Positions 30,895 to 39,891 of a stretch of DNA of 51,582 bases are shown here, one piece after another. The notes under the pieces were generated by a model. It was not told the origin of the DNA. It did no database searches and saw nothing but the letters and a program-made list of their open reading frames with translations. Source of the stretch: Deltaproteobacteria bacterium (GTDB lineage: Bacteria; Myxococcota; Polyangia; Haliangiales; Haliangiaceae); the NCBI GenBank assembly GCA_018262455.1, contig JAGSPR010000002.1, positions 1-51,582 of the forward strand. Direction: 5' to 3'. Made by a program: the position numbers and the translations under genes. Position 1 is the stretch's first letter; every line of letters starts with the position of its first letter.

Positions 30895-31152
30895 ATGCCG
30901 AACTACTCGAAGCTGCACGATCTGATCAGCCATCGCGTCACGATCGAGTACGACACCGGGGCGCGAATCACCGGTTACCTCGCGTCGTGCCAGCCGAGCT
31001 CGGGACCCGTCGAGTTCGCGGTGCTCTCCGAGGCCAAGCTGATGGACTCCCGTGGCCGGCTGGTCCGCGAGACGGGCGAGCTCGTTGTCTGCCCGAACAT
31101 CCTGACCTCGATCGCGCTCGACGAGGGTCCGCGCGGTCGCGACGTCAAGTAG
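30895..31152 (+). CDS. small conserved-looking protein, possibly Sm-like
   Basis: This 85-aa cytoplasmic protein has no signal or membrane segment. Its pattern (helix, then [15 protein letters not shown], a loop, then strands with [10 protein letters not shown]) resembles the short N-terminal helix plus five-strand barrel of Sm/Hfq-like proteins. There is no sequence identity strong enough to name it. The ATG at 30895 has an AGGAAGG upstream. It lies divergent from the mutase large subunit and convergent with the YbjN-like gene (3-nt gap). The assignment to a fold is tentative; that it is a gene is fairly likely. Confidence 0.5.
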   Translation: MPNYSKLHDLISHRVTIEYDTGARITGYLASCQPSSGPVEFAVLSEAKLMDSRGRLVRETGELVVCPNILTSIALDEGPRGRDVK

Positions 31153-31155
31153 CCC

Positions 31156-31617
31156 TCAGCCTCCGAGCCGGCCGCCGAATCGGGCGACCAGGACGTCATC
31201 GTGCTCGTCGGCGTAGATGGTCACGCGCTTGATCAGCTCGAGCACTTCGCTGCGATCCAGATCGAGCGTGGAGCGCTCCGCGACCAGCAGGACCTGGTCT
31301 CCCTCGGTGGCAAACGCGGCTCCGCACAGCCCCGCGTTGAGATCGAGCAGGTGCGCGAACAGCGCGCCACGATCGACCTTGGCGTTGAGCCTGAGCACCA
31401 TGGCGCTCACGCGGAGGTGAGTGAACTCGCTGCGATGGATCAGCGTCACGCGGGTCAGCGCCGAGCCCTTGGGGATCTGCCAGGCATGGAGCGCGCTGGG
31501 GTCCTTGATCCGGCTTCCAGGCGCGGGATGACCGAGCTCGTCGAGCGAGGCCTCGACCAGCGCGATCGTGGAGGCCAGGTTGGTCTCGCGCTGATTCGCG
31601 AACAGGGCAGAGGACAC
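31156..31617 (-). CDS. YbjN-like / CesT-like protein
   Basis: This 153-aa protein resembles YbjN-domain or type III secretion chaperone-like (CesT fold) proteins. It shows a helix, the strand L-R-V-S-A-M-V-L-R-L, the L-L-D-L-N-A-G-L-C-G-A-A-F loop, and a final helix with L-I-K-R-V-T. Such proteins are often small cytoplasmic adaptors. GTG at 31617 follows TAGGCT by 6 nt, a leaderless start. It is divergent from the large repeat protein at 31656, with 38 nt shared promoter space. The fold assignment is moderate. Confidence 0.55.
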   Translation of the reverse strand: MSSALFANQRETNLASTIALVEASLDELGHPAPGSRIKDPSALHAWQIPKGSALTRVTLIHRSEFTHLRVSAMVLRLNAKVDRGALFAHLLDLNAGLCGAAFATEGDQVLLVAERSTLDLDRSEVLELIKRVTIYADEHDDVLVARFGGRLGG

Positions 31618-31623
31618 GAGCGT

Positions 31624-31629
31624 AGCCTA
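31624..31629 (-). promoter_or_regulatory. -10 element (TAGGCT) of the YbjN-like gene
   Basis: On the minus strand GTAGGCT ends 6 nt before GTG 31617. Together with the forward -10 at 31643 it forms a compact divergent leaderless promoter pair. Confidence 0.45.
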
Positions 31630-31642
31630 CCGCGGATCGCGC

Positions 31643-31648
31643 TATCGT
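31643..31648 (+). promoter_or_regulatory. -10 element (TATCGT) of the carboxypeptidase-regulatory-like gene
   Basis: CTATCGT ends 7 nt before ATG 31656. The GTG at 31653 would leave only 4 nt, so the ATG is preferred. Confidence 0.5.
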
Positions 31649-31655
31649 TGGAGTG

Positions 31656-34388
31656 ATGCGCGACGACCAGCCCAGCGACGACGAGGAGCGATCCTCGGCT
31701 GACGCTGGGCCAGCGCCGGCCCCTACCGCGCCCGCGCCAGACCCTGCGCCCGCGCCAGACCCTGCCGTCGGCGCTGCCGGCGCACGGCCACGCCGGATCC
31801 GACGGGCGGTGCTGGCAGCAGCTGCGGTGTCCGCCATCGTCGTGGCCATCGTGCTCGCCCGTGCCGGCCGACACGGGCCTCGAGATCCGGTGGCAGCCGC
31901 CGGCGATGGCGGGCCCGCGATCCGCGCGCCGAAGCCGCCGCAGCTCCCGGGCGATCAGGCCGGCGTCCGGCTGACGGGGTTTGTCGTGGACGGGACGAAC
32001 GCGCCGGTGGTGGGCGCGGAGATCACCGCCGAGCTCGAGCGCGGGATGCCCGATCGGCCCGCGCTCGCCGCGGGCAGTGGCTCGGCCGCCGCGGGTAGTG
32101 ACTCGGCCGCCGCGGCGGTGAGCGTGGCGGTACCGACGGCCGCGGATGGCCGGTTTGTCCTCGATTCGCTCGTGCCCGGGCGCTACCGGCTGCGTGTCAC
32201 CGGACCGGGGCTGTTGCCAGCCGAGGTCCGCTACGTCCCGGTGCCCTCGGACGAGGCGCGGATCGTGGTGGCGCGCCAGGTCAGCATCGCAGGCACGGTC
32301 GCCGACGGCGGAACGCCGGTCGCCAACGCGACGGTCGGGTTACGCGGCGAAGCGATCGGGGGCGGCATCGAGACCCACACCGACGCGGTCGGAGCGTTCC
32401 AGTTCCCGGATCTCCCCGAAGGTCGCTACCAGCTGTTCGCATGGCGCGGTGAGCTCGCGGCCCGGGCCGTCCGCGTCAACCGGCTCGGGGCCGGGCCCTT
32501 CACGCCGATCGCGCTCCAGCTCGAGGCGGCGACGATCGTGGTCGGGCGCGTGATCGATCGCGACGAGGGCACCGCCCTGGCCGCCGCGATCGAGCTGCGG
32601 CCATCCGGTGACGATCAAGCACCGCGTTACGCGCGCAGCGACGCGACCGGCGCATTCCGCATCGAGGGCGTCCCCGCAGGGCGCTGGATCGCGGACGCGT
32701 TCTCGCCCGGCTACACGAGCCCGGGCGGGATCGAGCTCGAGGCCGGCCACGGGATCCCCGAGCTCGCGCTGGTGCGAGGCGCCACCGTCGAGGGGCGCGT
32801 GCTCGACGGAGCGGGCAAGCCGATCGAGGGTGCATCGGTGCGTGCGCTCGGGACTGGCACCAACACGCCCGAATACTCCGCCGCCGTCGAGCAGGATCGG
32901 CTGCGCCGGTTCAGCGGTCGGATCGCCGCGCCCGCCGCGATCGCGAGCGCGGGGACCTCGGCGGATCCACAGCTGCTGGTACGCGGCGAGCTCGGGGTGC
33001 TCGTCGGGCCCATCCCACCGATCCCCCCGCCTGGAGCGCAGCTCGCGCGTCCAGCCATGATCGACCCGGTGGCCGGCGCCATGGGCTCGGGCAACCGCGA
33101 GCCGCCGCCGCTCGTGGTGGATCCGACGACCGCATCGATCTGGACGACCGGGAGCGATGGCCGGTTCCGGATCCGCGGCCTGCCCCGCGGCAAGCTGGCG
33201 GTGCTCGCGGTCGCGTCGGGGTTCGCCGAGGGCCGCTCCAAGCAGATCGCGGCGGAGCTCGGCCAGACGATCGTCGGCGTCGACATCACGCTCGGCCCGG
33301 GCACCTTCCTCGTGGGCAAGGTGAGCGATCAGCACGGCCTGCGCGTCGTCGGGGCGCAGGTCCACGCCAAGCCCGAGCTCGGCGTCCCCCTCGATGCGTT
33401 CAGCGATGACGAGGGGATGTACCGACTCGGGCCGGTGAGTGGCACCGTCGAGCTGACCGCGACCGCATACGGTCACGCCGATGCGACGCGCACGCTCGAG
33501 CTCGCGCTCGTCGCCGGCCCCACCGCCGCCGAACGCCATGAGGATCTCGTGCTCGCGGTCGCGGATGCCGTGCTCGCCGGGACGCTCGACGACACGAGTG
33601 GCGCCCCCGTCAGCGGGGCCCAGATCGAGGTGATCGGGGGGAACCCTGCCGGCGCGCCGGTAGGGGGGCGGAGCCCTGGAGTGATCGGCGGTGCAGGGGA
33701 GGGCCGGCGTGCGATCGTCGCCGTCGACGGTACGTTCGCGATCGACATGCTGCCTGCGGGACCGCTGCGGGTTCGCGTCACGCACCCTGATTACCCGCCC
33801 GTCGAGCTCGACAGCGTCGCGTCGTCCGGCGACCGCGCGAAGGTGCGGTTACGGCTCGCACTCGGTGGAGCGGTCGAAGGCGTGTTGCTCGATGACGCCA
33901 GCGGCTCCCCGCTCGCGGGCATGGTGATCTCGGCCTACGGTCCCGCCGGCTCGACCGCCGACACGACGACCGATCCCGCGGGGCGCTGGAAGCTCGGGCC
34001 CCTGCGCCCCGGCCACTGGCGGCTCGCCGTCGAGCAGCCAGGCTACCTGCCGATGACGCGAGAGCTCGAGGTCCCGGCGGCACGCGCCCCCGGTGCGACG
34101 TCGGTGCACGACATCCGGATCGACCTCGCACGCGGCGCGCTCGTCGGCGGCACCGTGCGCGATTCGCGCGGGCAGCGCGTCGTCGGTGCGAGGGTCGTGG
34201 TGCAGCTCGCGACTGGCGACGGCCCGAGCGCGGAGGGGACGTCCGACAGCCAGGGCGAGTTCCGGCTCCGCGACTGCCCGACCGGCGAGCTCGTCGTCAC
34301 CGCGACGCGCGGCGACAACCACGGCACGATCCGCGCGACCGTGCGCCCGGCCGACGAGGTCCTCGGGTTGTCGATCGAGCTGCGGTGA
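31656..34388 (+). CDS. membrane-anchored protein with tandem carboxypeptidase-regulatory-like domains
   Basis: This 910-aa protein has a Pro/Ala-rich cytoplasmic tail with a duplicated A-P-A-P-D-P unit and a transmembrane anchor at about 50-70. A series of beta-sandwich domains of the CarboxypepD_reg/transthyretin-like type follows, each with a G-x-V-x-D-x-x-G-x-P-V-x-G-A-x-V core and D-x-x-G-x-F/Y-R ending. At least seven are visible between about 105 and 905. A Ser/Ala tandem repeat (G-S-A-A-A-G-S-D-S-A-A-A) lies at about 145-158. No peptidase catalytic domain is present. It probably acts as a periplasmic adhesion, scaffold or surface-display protein (inference). Confidence 0.75.
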   Translation: MRDDQPSDDEERSSADAGPAPAPTAPAPDPAPAPDPAVGAAGARPRRIRRAVLAAAAVSAIVVAIVLARAGRHGPRDPVAAAGDGGPAIRAPKPPQLPGDQAGVRLTGFVVDGTNAPVVGAEITAELERGMPDRPALAAGSGSAAAGSDSAAAAVSVAVPTAADGRFVLDSLVPGRYRLRVTGPGLLPAEVRYVPVPSDEARIVVARQVSIAGTVADGGTPVANATVGLRGEAIGGGIETHTDAVGAFQFPDLPEGRYQLFAWRGELAARAVRVNRLGAGPFTPIALQLEAATIVVGRVIDRDEGTALAAAIELRPSGDDQAPRYARSDATGAFRIEGVPAGRWIADAFSPGYTSPGGIELEAGHGIPELALVRGATVEGRVLDGAGKPIEGASVRALGTGTNTPEYSAAVEQDRLRRFSGRIAAPAAIASAGTSADPQLLVRGELGVLVGPIPPIPPPGAQLARPAMIDPVAGAMGSGNREPPPLVVDPTTASIWTTGSDGRFRIRGLPRGKLAVLAVASGFAEGRSKQIAAELGQTIVGVDITLGPGTFLVGKVSDQHGLRVVGAQVHAKPELGVPLDAFSDDEGMYRLGPVSGTVELTATAYGHADATRTLELALVAGPTAAERHEDLVLAVADAVLAGTLDDTSGAPVSGAQIEVIGGNPAGAPVGGRSPGVIGGAGEGRRAIVAVDGTFAIDMLPAGPLRVRVTHPDYPPVELDSVASSGDRAKVRLRLALGGAVEGVLLDDASGSPLAGMVISAYGPAGSTADTTTDPAGRWKLGPLRPGHWRLAVEQPGYLPMTRELEVPAARAPGATSVHDIRIDLARGALVGGTVRDSRGQRVVGARVVVQLATGDGPSAEGTSDSQGEFRLRDCPTGELVVTATRGDNHGTIRATVRPADEVLGLSIELR

Positions 34389-34438
34389 CCGCCGAAGCTT
34401 GGTTCGCTGCGGGCCGACGACGTCGAGCGATCCCGCGG

Positions 34439-35494
34439 TCAGCGGCGAGCGCGCGGCTTCGCGCGTGGCTTCGACACCGTGTGCTTCGCCGGCACCGGCG
34501 GCGGGCTCGCGGCCGCGGCCTGGGCCACCGAGCCGGCAGCTCGCACCACCGCAGCCGCCACGGTGGCGCCCGCGCGAGACACCGGTGCCGTCGCGATCCG
34601 AGCGATGCCGCGGCCGTCGAGCAGGCGGGCGATCCGACCAGCCCACCAGCCGTTGTAGACGTAGTCGCGCGACGACCACTTCGCGAGCATCCCGAGGATG
34701 CGAGGGATCACGACCTGCTCGATCACCTCATCGGTAGGAGCGAGCTCGGCCGCGGTGATCTGCAGGTGAGGGTTCGCCTCGAACAGCCGGCTGACGAGCC
34801 GGCCACGCCGCGCCTCGGGCAGCGCGCCGACATACTCCGCGACGACGAGGTTGTCCTGCTCGCCCTGGACCTCGACGGCGAGCTCGTCGAACCACGGCGC
34901 GACCGCCATGCCCGCGCGCGCGAGGATCTCGCCCGCGAGCAGCAGCTCGGTCGGCGTGATCGCGGGGTTCGCTCGCAGCGCGCTGCTCAGGGCCGCGCGG
35001 TGACGGCGCGCCGCTGCGACGAGGAAGGCCGTCCGCGGTGACCGTCGGGCGGTGACCGCCACCTCCGCCCGCCGGGCGGTGCCGCTGACCTGGGCCTGCA
35101 GCTCGATCCCGGCGTGGTACGCGGCGACCGCGCACGCCGCGTTGCCATGATCGACGCTGCGGATGTGCCAGTGCCTGGTGGTCAGGGCATCGACGATCGC
35201 GAGGAACGTCTCGCTGATCCCGCTGCTGTAGACCGTGACCTCGCCGCCGTAGCTCGAGCTGTCGCCGACCCGCCCTCCGACGGGCAGCCCCTCGGCCGCG
35301 GCGAGCGCGACGCTGCGTCCCCCGGCAGGCTCGCGTCGCGGCAGCTGCACGAACGCCGCGGCGGCGCTCGCCGGCGTCGTGTGCTTTGCGAGCGCTGCCG
35401 CGAGCACGTCGAGTGCGGGCGCACCGAGCTCGCAGAACTCGAGCCACCAGGCCTCGAACAGCTTGCTGGAACCGTCGATGACGATGGTCACCAT
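34439..35494 (-). CDS. protein of unknown function downstream of a Ser/Thr kinase
   Basis: I do not recognise this 351-aa protein. The first about 180 residues mix strands and loops, with A-L-T-T-R-H-W-H-I-R-S-V-D-H-G-N. A helical part follows (about 185-300). The C-terminus is an Ala/Pro/Lys/Arg-rich basic tail (last about 35 residues), of the type that binds nucleic acid or is unstructured. There is no signal peptide or membrane segment. It starts 47 nt after the kinase gene on the same strand, so it may be co-expressed with, and a possible substrate of, that kinase. Confidence 0.5.
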   Translation of the reverse strand: MVTIVIDGSSKLFEAWWLEFCELGAPALDVLAAALAKHTTPASAAAAFVQLPRREPAGGRSVALAAAEGLPVGGRVGDSSSYGGEVTVYSSGISETFLAIVDALTTRHWHIRSVDHGNAACAVAAYHAGIELQAQVSGTARRAEVAVTARRSPRTAFLVAAARRHRAALSSALRANPAITPTELLLAGEILARAGMAVAPWFDELAVEVQGEQDNLVVAEYVGALPEARRGRLVSRLFEANPHLQITAAELAPTDEVIEQVVIPRILGMLAKWSSRDYVYNGWWAGRIARLLDGRGIARIATAPVSRAGATVAAAVVRAAGSVAQAAAASPPPVPAKHTVSKPRAKPRARR

Positions 35495-35541
35495 GACCCC
35501 GAGGAACCCGATGCGAAGCTAACCGCAATCGCGACGCGGGG

Positions 35542-36891
35542 CTAGCCCCGGCCGCGACGCATCCGGCCGATGTCGAGGATCATCGTCTCTGCGGAGTGCA
35601 GCGCCTCGTCGTAGACCGGGCGGGTGGGGGGCTGGGGCTTGGCGGGGGGGGGCTGGGTGCGACCACGGCGGACGGGCGCCTCGGGGGCGGCCGGAGGCTG
35701 GGACGCCTTGCGGCCGCGACCGTCGATGATCGCGGTCGTCTGAGCGTGGACATCCTCGTGACGTTCGACCTTGGGCATGGTCGTGAAGTTCGAGTCACCC
35801 GAGAAGTCGCCCCGGGCGGCGAGGATCGACACCGAGGTCGGCTTGGGCTGGAACGGGACCTCGGGCGGCTCGAAGTCCGCGTCGCGGCCCATCAGGTTCT
35901 CACCGACGTCGTCGCTGACCTCGTCGGTGAGCACGTACTCCTCGAGCATCCGCAGCTCTTTCTCGATCTCGGTCGCGAACATCTTGCGGATGAACCGCCC
36001 GAGGTGGCTCCGCGAGTAGCTCGGCATGTACTTGCGGAGGAACGTGCGCAGGTCGCCCTCGACCTCGGCGGCAGTCTGATAGCGGTTCGCACGGCTGCGC
36101 GTCAGGCACCGGTCGGTGATCTGCTCGAGCTCGTTCGGGAGGCCGGGGACGAGCTCGCTGACCGGGCGGTACTTCGCGTCGCGAACCTTGATGAGCAGGT
36201 CCATCTCGTTGGTCGCGGTGAACGGCGGGACCCGCGTCAGCATCTCGTACAGGCACGATCCGAGCGAGAACACGTCGCTGCGGTGATCGAGCTTGCGACC
36301 GAGCGCCTGCTCGGGGCTCATGTACTTGACCTTGCCCTTGATGACACCGGTCTTCGTGGTGACCCGGGACAGCGTCGCCTTGGCGATGCCGAAGTCACAG
36401 AGCTTCACCTCGCCGGCGTAGCTACAGATGATGTTCGAGGGCGAGACATCGCGATGGATGATGCGGAGCGGCTTGCCCCGGCTGTCGACCGCCGAGTGCG
36501 CGGCATGCAGCGCCGAGCCGACCTCGGCCGCGACGTGCGCGGCGTGCTCGGCCGGGATCGGCTTCTTCTTCGTCCGGCAGCGCTCGAGCACGGTGCGGAT
36601 GTCCTTGCCGTCGACATGCTCCATCGCGATGAAGTACTCGCCGTGTGCGCGCGCGAATTCGTAGACCCTGGCGATGCTGGCATGCCGCAGCACGCTCGCG
36701 ATCTTCGCCTCGTCGACGAGCATCTGGATGAAATCATCGTCCTCGGCGAGGTGGGCCAGCACGCGCTTGACCGCGACGAGGTGGGCCTGGCCATTGGCAT
36801 CGAACGTCTTGGCTCGGTAGATCTCCGCCATGCCACCGAACGCGATGCGATCGAGCAGGTGGTAACGCCCGAGCTGTTGCGCTCTTCTCAC
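35542..36891 (-). CDS. Ser/Thr protein kinase, soluble
   Basis: This 449-aa kinase has a domain at about 9-275. K42 (V-A-V-K-R), catalytic D148 (H-R-D-V-S-P-S-N), the D166-F-G motif and M-S-P-E are intact. The first Gly of the glycine loop is replaced by Ala (I-A-F-G-G-M-A-E), a variant common in myxobacterial kinases. After the domain is a helical segment (about 280-320) and a disordered Pro-rich tail ending in two Thr-containing motifs (A-Q-T-T-A-I-I and A-E-T-M-I-L) that look like FHA-binding or autophosphorylation sites. There is no transmembrane segment. GTG at 36891 follows TACGCT by 8 nt; the longer upstream reading is unlikely. Confidence 0.8.
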   Translation of the reverse strand: MRRAQQLGRYHLLDRIAFGGMAEIYRAKTFDANGQAHLVAVKRVLAHLAEDDDFIQMLVDEAKIASVLRHASIARVYEFARAHGEYFIAMEHVDGKDIRTVLERCRTKKKPIPAEHAAHVAAEVGSALHAAHSAVDSRGKPLRIIHRDVSPSNIICSYAGEVKLCDFGIAKATLSRVTTKTGVIKGKVKYMSPEQALGRKLDHRSDVFSLGSCLYEMLTRVPPFTATNEMDLLIKVRDAKYRPVSELVPGLPNELEQITDRCLTRSRANRYQTAAEVEGDLRTFLRKYMPSYSRSHLGRFIRKMFATEIEKELRMLEEYVLTDEVSDDVGENLMGRDADFEPPEVPFQPKPTSVSILAARGDFSGDSNFTTMPKVERHEDVHAQTTAIIDGRGRKASQPPAAPEAPVRRGRTQPPPAKPQPPTRPVYDEALHSAETMILDIGRMRRGRG

Positions 36892-36899
36892 CGGTTCAC

Positions 36900-36905
36900 A
36901 GCGTA
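36900..36905 (-). promoter_or_regulatory. -10 element (TACGCT) of the soluble kinase gene
   Basis: On the minus strand GTACGCT ends 8 nt before GTG 36891, the leaderless spacing. Confidence 0.45.
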
Positions 36906-36972
36906 CCGTGACGGGTTCCCGTCGAGCAAAGGGGTACATGTCCCACCTGCGTGCGATCGACCCGGGATCCGC

Positions 36973-36978
36973 TATCAT
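36973..36978 (+). promoter_or_regulatory. -10 element (TATCAT) of the lipoprotein gene at 36986
   Basis: CTATCAT ends 7 nt before the ATG at 36986. It faces away from the kinase promoter. Confidence 0.5.
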
Positions 36979-36985
36979 CCAGGCC

Positions 36986-37591
36986 ATGTCGCGAATTGCC
37001 CTGGTTGCCTCCCTCCTGACCGCCGCCCTCGCGTTCGGGGTCGTCGCGACGAGTTGTACGAAGTCCGCCGCGAATCAAGAGCCGTCGACGAAGCAGGCCG
37101 GCGACCCTCCGATCACCCAGGTCGACGTGCCAGGCGGCCCGAAGGTCGACGTGCCCGGCGGCCCGAAGGTCGACGGCGTCCCGGTCAAGGGGGGCAATGA
37201 CAGCCAGTTCCGGCTCGGTCCGGATGAGGGCAAGCTCGCGATCGAAGCCCCGGCCGATGCCAAGGCCGGCAGCGAGGCGACCGCCCGGATCCTGCTGACG
37301 CCGAGCGCCAAGTACAAGGTGAACACCGAGTTCCCGACGCGGATCACGTTCGAGACCACCTCCGGGGTGACGCTCGCCAAGGCCGAGCTCAAGGCCGGCG
37401 GGCACGACCAGTCCAAGGGCGATGCCGACCAGTTCGATGAGAAGGGCCTGGCGTTCCTCGTCAAGCTGACGCCGAGCACCAGCGGGACCTATACGATCAA
37501 CGGCAGCTTCAAGTTTGCGGTCTGCGACAAGTCGGGCAACCAGTGCCTCGCGAAGAAGGAACCGATCGCGATCCAGATCGCCGCGAAGTAG
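36986..37591 (+). CDS. lipoprotein with tandem V-D-V-P-G-G-P-K repeat
   Basis: This 201-aa lipoprotein has a lipobox V-A-T-S-C24. A short linker contains an exact tandem duplication of eight residues (V-D-V-P-G-G-P-K, DNA at about 37121-37168), followed by a beta-rich domain of about 120 residues with two cysteines near its C-terminus (F-A-V-C-D and N-Q-C-L), plausibly a disulfide. The family is not recognised. It is divergent from the soluble kinase and followed 47 nt later by prkA. Confidence 0.6.
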   Translation: MSRIALVASLLTAALAFGVVATSCTKSAANQEPSTKQAGDPPITQVDVPGGPKVDVPGGPKVDGVPVKGGNDSQFRLGPDEGKLAIEAPADAKAGSEATARILLTPSAKYKVNTEFPTRITFETTSGVTLAKAELKAGGHDQSKGDADQFDEKGLAFLVKLTPSTSGTYTINGSFKFAVCDKSGNQCLAKKEPIAIQIAAK

Positions 37592-37625
37592 CCGCGACAA
37601 CCGACGCCAGCGCGGGCTCAGATGG

Positions 37626-37631
37626 TACGGT
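37626..37631 (+). promoter_or_regulatory. -10 element (TACGGT) of prkA
   Basis: GTACGGT ends 7 nt before ATG 37639. A GGGAGG immediately before the ATG could alternatively be a ribosome-binding site on a longer transcript. Confidence 0.45.
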
Positions 37632-37638
37632 CGGGAGG

Positions 37639-39891
37639 ATGGCAACGGAGACGACGCCTTCTTCGCTGGTGAAGGATCTGCTGGTCGGACTGGGCGACGC
37701 CGTGCGTGGCGACTTCACGCGCAACCGTCGCGTGATGTCATTCGCCGAGTATCTCAACCTGGTCGTCGCCGAGCCGATGCGCCAGCTGAGATCGTCGACG
37801 CAGTACCTCGTCGACTGCTTCGATCACTACGGCAGCTCGATGGTGAAGTATCCGTGGGGCGAGGTCCGGCGCTTCCACCTGTTCGACGCTCCGTGGGATG
37901 GCGGCGAAGATCGCCTGTTCGGCCAGGAGCTGGTGCAGAACACGGTCTATCGCGTCATGCGCAGCTTCGTGCAGGACGGGCGGCCCAACAAGCTGCTCCT
38001 GCTCCACGGCCCGAACGGCTCTGCGAAGTCGACGTTCGTGCGGTGCCTCGGCCGCGGCCTCGAGAACTACTCGACGCTCGAAGAGGGCGCGCTCTACCGG
38101 TTCTCGTGGATCTTCCCGTCCCAGAAGCACACCCGCGGCGGGATCGGCTTCGGCGGCACAGGCGTTCCGGTCCCCGAGGAGTCGCTCGATTCATTCGCCT
38201 ACCTGCCCGACGAGTCGGTCGACGCGCGGCTCCCGGATGAGCTCCGCGATCACCCGCTGCTGCTCGTTCCCAACGAAGAGCGCCAGAAGCTGATCGATCG
38301 CCTGATCGGCGCGAATCCCACCAACTTCACGCTCAGCGACTACCTGCGAGGCGGCGCGCTGTCGCCGAAGAACCGCGCGATCTACGACGCGTTGCTCGCG
38401 AGCTATCACGGCGACTACATCCAGGTGATGCGGCACGTCCGGATCGAGCGGTTCGAGATCTCGCATCGCTACCGCGTCGGCTGGGTCACCGTCGAGCCGC
38501 AGCTCTCGGTCGATGCGACCGAGCGTCAGGTCACGGCGGATCGGACGCTCAGCGCGTTGCCGCCGTCGCTGCAATCGGTGTCGCTGTTCGAGTACGGCGG
38601 CGAGGTCGTCGGTGCGAACCGCGGCATCATCGAGTATGACGACCTGCTCAAGCGGCCGCTCGAGCACTACAAGTACCTGTTGACCACCGTGGAACGGGCC
38701 GCGCTGTCGCTGACGAGCTCGACGCTGTTTCTCGACATGGCGTTCATCGGCAGCTGCAACGACATCCACTTGTCCGCGTTCCGCGAGATGCCGGACTTCC
38801 AGAGCTTCAAGGGCCGCATCGAGCTGGTGCAGGTTCCGTTCATTCTCGACGTCCGTCACGAGGAGGCGCTGTATCGTGAGCGCCTGCGCGAGGCGGCTGG
38901 CACGCGTCACGTCGCGCCTCACACCGCGTACATCGCCGCGCTGTGGGCCGTGCTGACGCGCATGCGCAAGCCCCAGATCGAGCGGTTCCCGTCGACGCTC
39001 GCCGAGGTCATCGGCAAGCTGTCACCTCTGGAGAAGGTCGAGCTCTATTCGACCGGTCAGCTGCCCGACGATCTGACGCCCGACCGTGCTCGCGAGCTCG
39101 CGTCACACATCAAGGATCTGTGGCACGAGTCGGACACCTATCCGATCTACGAGGGCCGCGTCGGCGCGTCGCCGCGCGAGATGCAGGGCGTCCTGCTCGC
39201 GGCCGCGGGTGCCACCCGCTACGACTACGTCTCGCCGCTGATCGTGCTCGACGAGATCGTCGAGCTCTGCAAGCAGACCAGCCTGTACGAGTTCCTTCGT
39301 CAAGACGTCCAGCCCGGCGGCTATCACGATCACAAGAAGCTCGCGGAGGTCGCGCGCATCCGGCTGTTCGACGTCATCGACGACGAGGTGCGCGCCGCGG
39401 TCGGGCTCGTCGAGGAGTCCGAGTACACGCGCGTGTTCGAGCGCTACGTCAACCACGTCATGCACGCGCTCAAGAAGGAGAAGGTTCGTAACGCGCAGAC
39501 CGGCAAGCTGGACGAGCCGGACGAGGCGTTCATGAAGGATGTCGAGCGCACGCTCGAGATCTCGGGCCGCGCGGAGGAGTTTCGCCAGAGCCTGGTGGGC
39601 AAGATCGGCGCGTGGTCGCTCGATCATCGCGGCCAGAAACCCGTGCTGACCGAGATCTTCGCGGAGATGGTCCGCAAGCTGCGCGAGGCGTACTTCGAGA
39701 AGCACAAGAAGACGATCGCGAAGGGCATCAACGACCTCGTGATGCTGGTCTCGGGGAACGAATCCAGCCTGTCGGCCGACAGCCGCACCCGTGCCGAGAC
39801 CGCGCTCGCGACCTTGATCGACAAGTACGGCTACTCGCGTGAATCCGCGCGTGACCTCGTCGGCTCGCTGGCCTCGCTCCGGTATCGGTGA
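37639..39891 (+). CDS. prkA: PrkA/YeaG-family serine protein kinase
   Basis: PrkA (B. subtilis) and YeaG (E. coli) are AAA+ proteins with serine kinase or Lon-like protease-linked activity in stress and sporulation. The 750-aa sequence has Y-L-N-L-V near the N-terminus, a Walker A at about 123-132 (H-G-P-N-G-S-A-K-S-T), the F-P-S-Q-K-H-T-R-G-G-I region and the family's conserved C-terminal half. It is about 100 residues longer than YeaG. In many bacteria prkA is followed by yeaH and spoVR, but neither follows here. A small lipoprotein overlaps its stop by 4 nt instead. The family assignment is firm. Confidence 0.9.
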   Translation: MATETTPSSLVKDLLVGLGDAVRGDFTRNRRVMSFAEYLNLVVAEPMRQLRSSTQYLVDCFDHYGSSMVKYPWGEVRRFHLFDAPWDGGEDRLFGQELVQNTVYRVMRSFVQDGRPNKLLLLHGPNGSAKSTFVRCLGRGLENYSTLEEGALYRFSWIFPSQKHTRGGIGFGGTGVPVPEESLDSFAYLPDESVDARLPDELRDHPLLLVPNEERQKLIDRLIGANPTNFTLSDYLRGGALSPKNRAIYDALLASYHGDYIQVMRHVRIERFEISHRYRVGWVTVEPQLSVDATERQVTADRTLSALPPSLQSVSLFEYGGEVVGANRGIIEYDDLLKRPLEHYKYLLTTVERAALSLTSSTLFLDMAFIGSCNDIHLSAFREMPDFQSFKGRIELVQVPFILDVRHEEALYRERLREAAGTRHVAPHTAYIAALWAVLTRMRKPQIERFPSTLAEVIGKLSPLEKVELYSTGQLPDDLTPDRARELASHIKDLWHESDTYPIYEGRVGASPREMQGVLLAAAGATRYDYVSPLIVLDEIVELCKQTSLYEFLRQDVQPGGYHDHKKLAEVARIRLFDVIDDEVRAAVGLVEESEYTRVFERYVNHVMHALKKEKVRNAQTGKLDEPDEAFMKDVERTLEISGRAEEFRQSLVGKIGAWSLDHRGQKPVLTEIFAEMVRKLREAYFEKHKKTIAKGINDLVMLVSGNESSLSADSRTRAETALATLIDKYGYSRESARDLVGSLASLRYR

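Noticed and set aside
31653..31655. GTG start for the repeat protein
   Set aside because: It is only 4 nt after the -10; ATG 31656 gives the same 7-nt spacing as other genes.
37121..37168. Short tandem repeat in the 36986 lipoprotein as a possible CRISPR or mobile-element trace
   Set aside because: It is an in-frame duplication of eight residues within a coding region with no spacers or flanking repeats.
35596..37200. 534-codon open frame opposite the soluble kinase
   Set aside because: The opposite strand has intact kinase catalytic motifs; the plus-strand translation shows no family features and runs across the divergent promoter and into the next gene.
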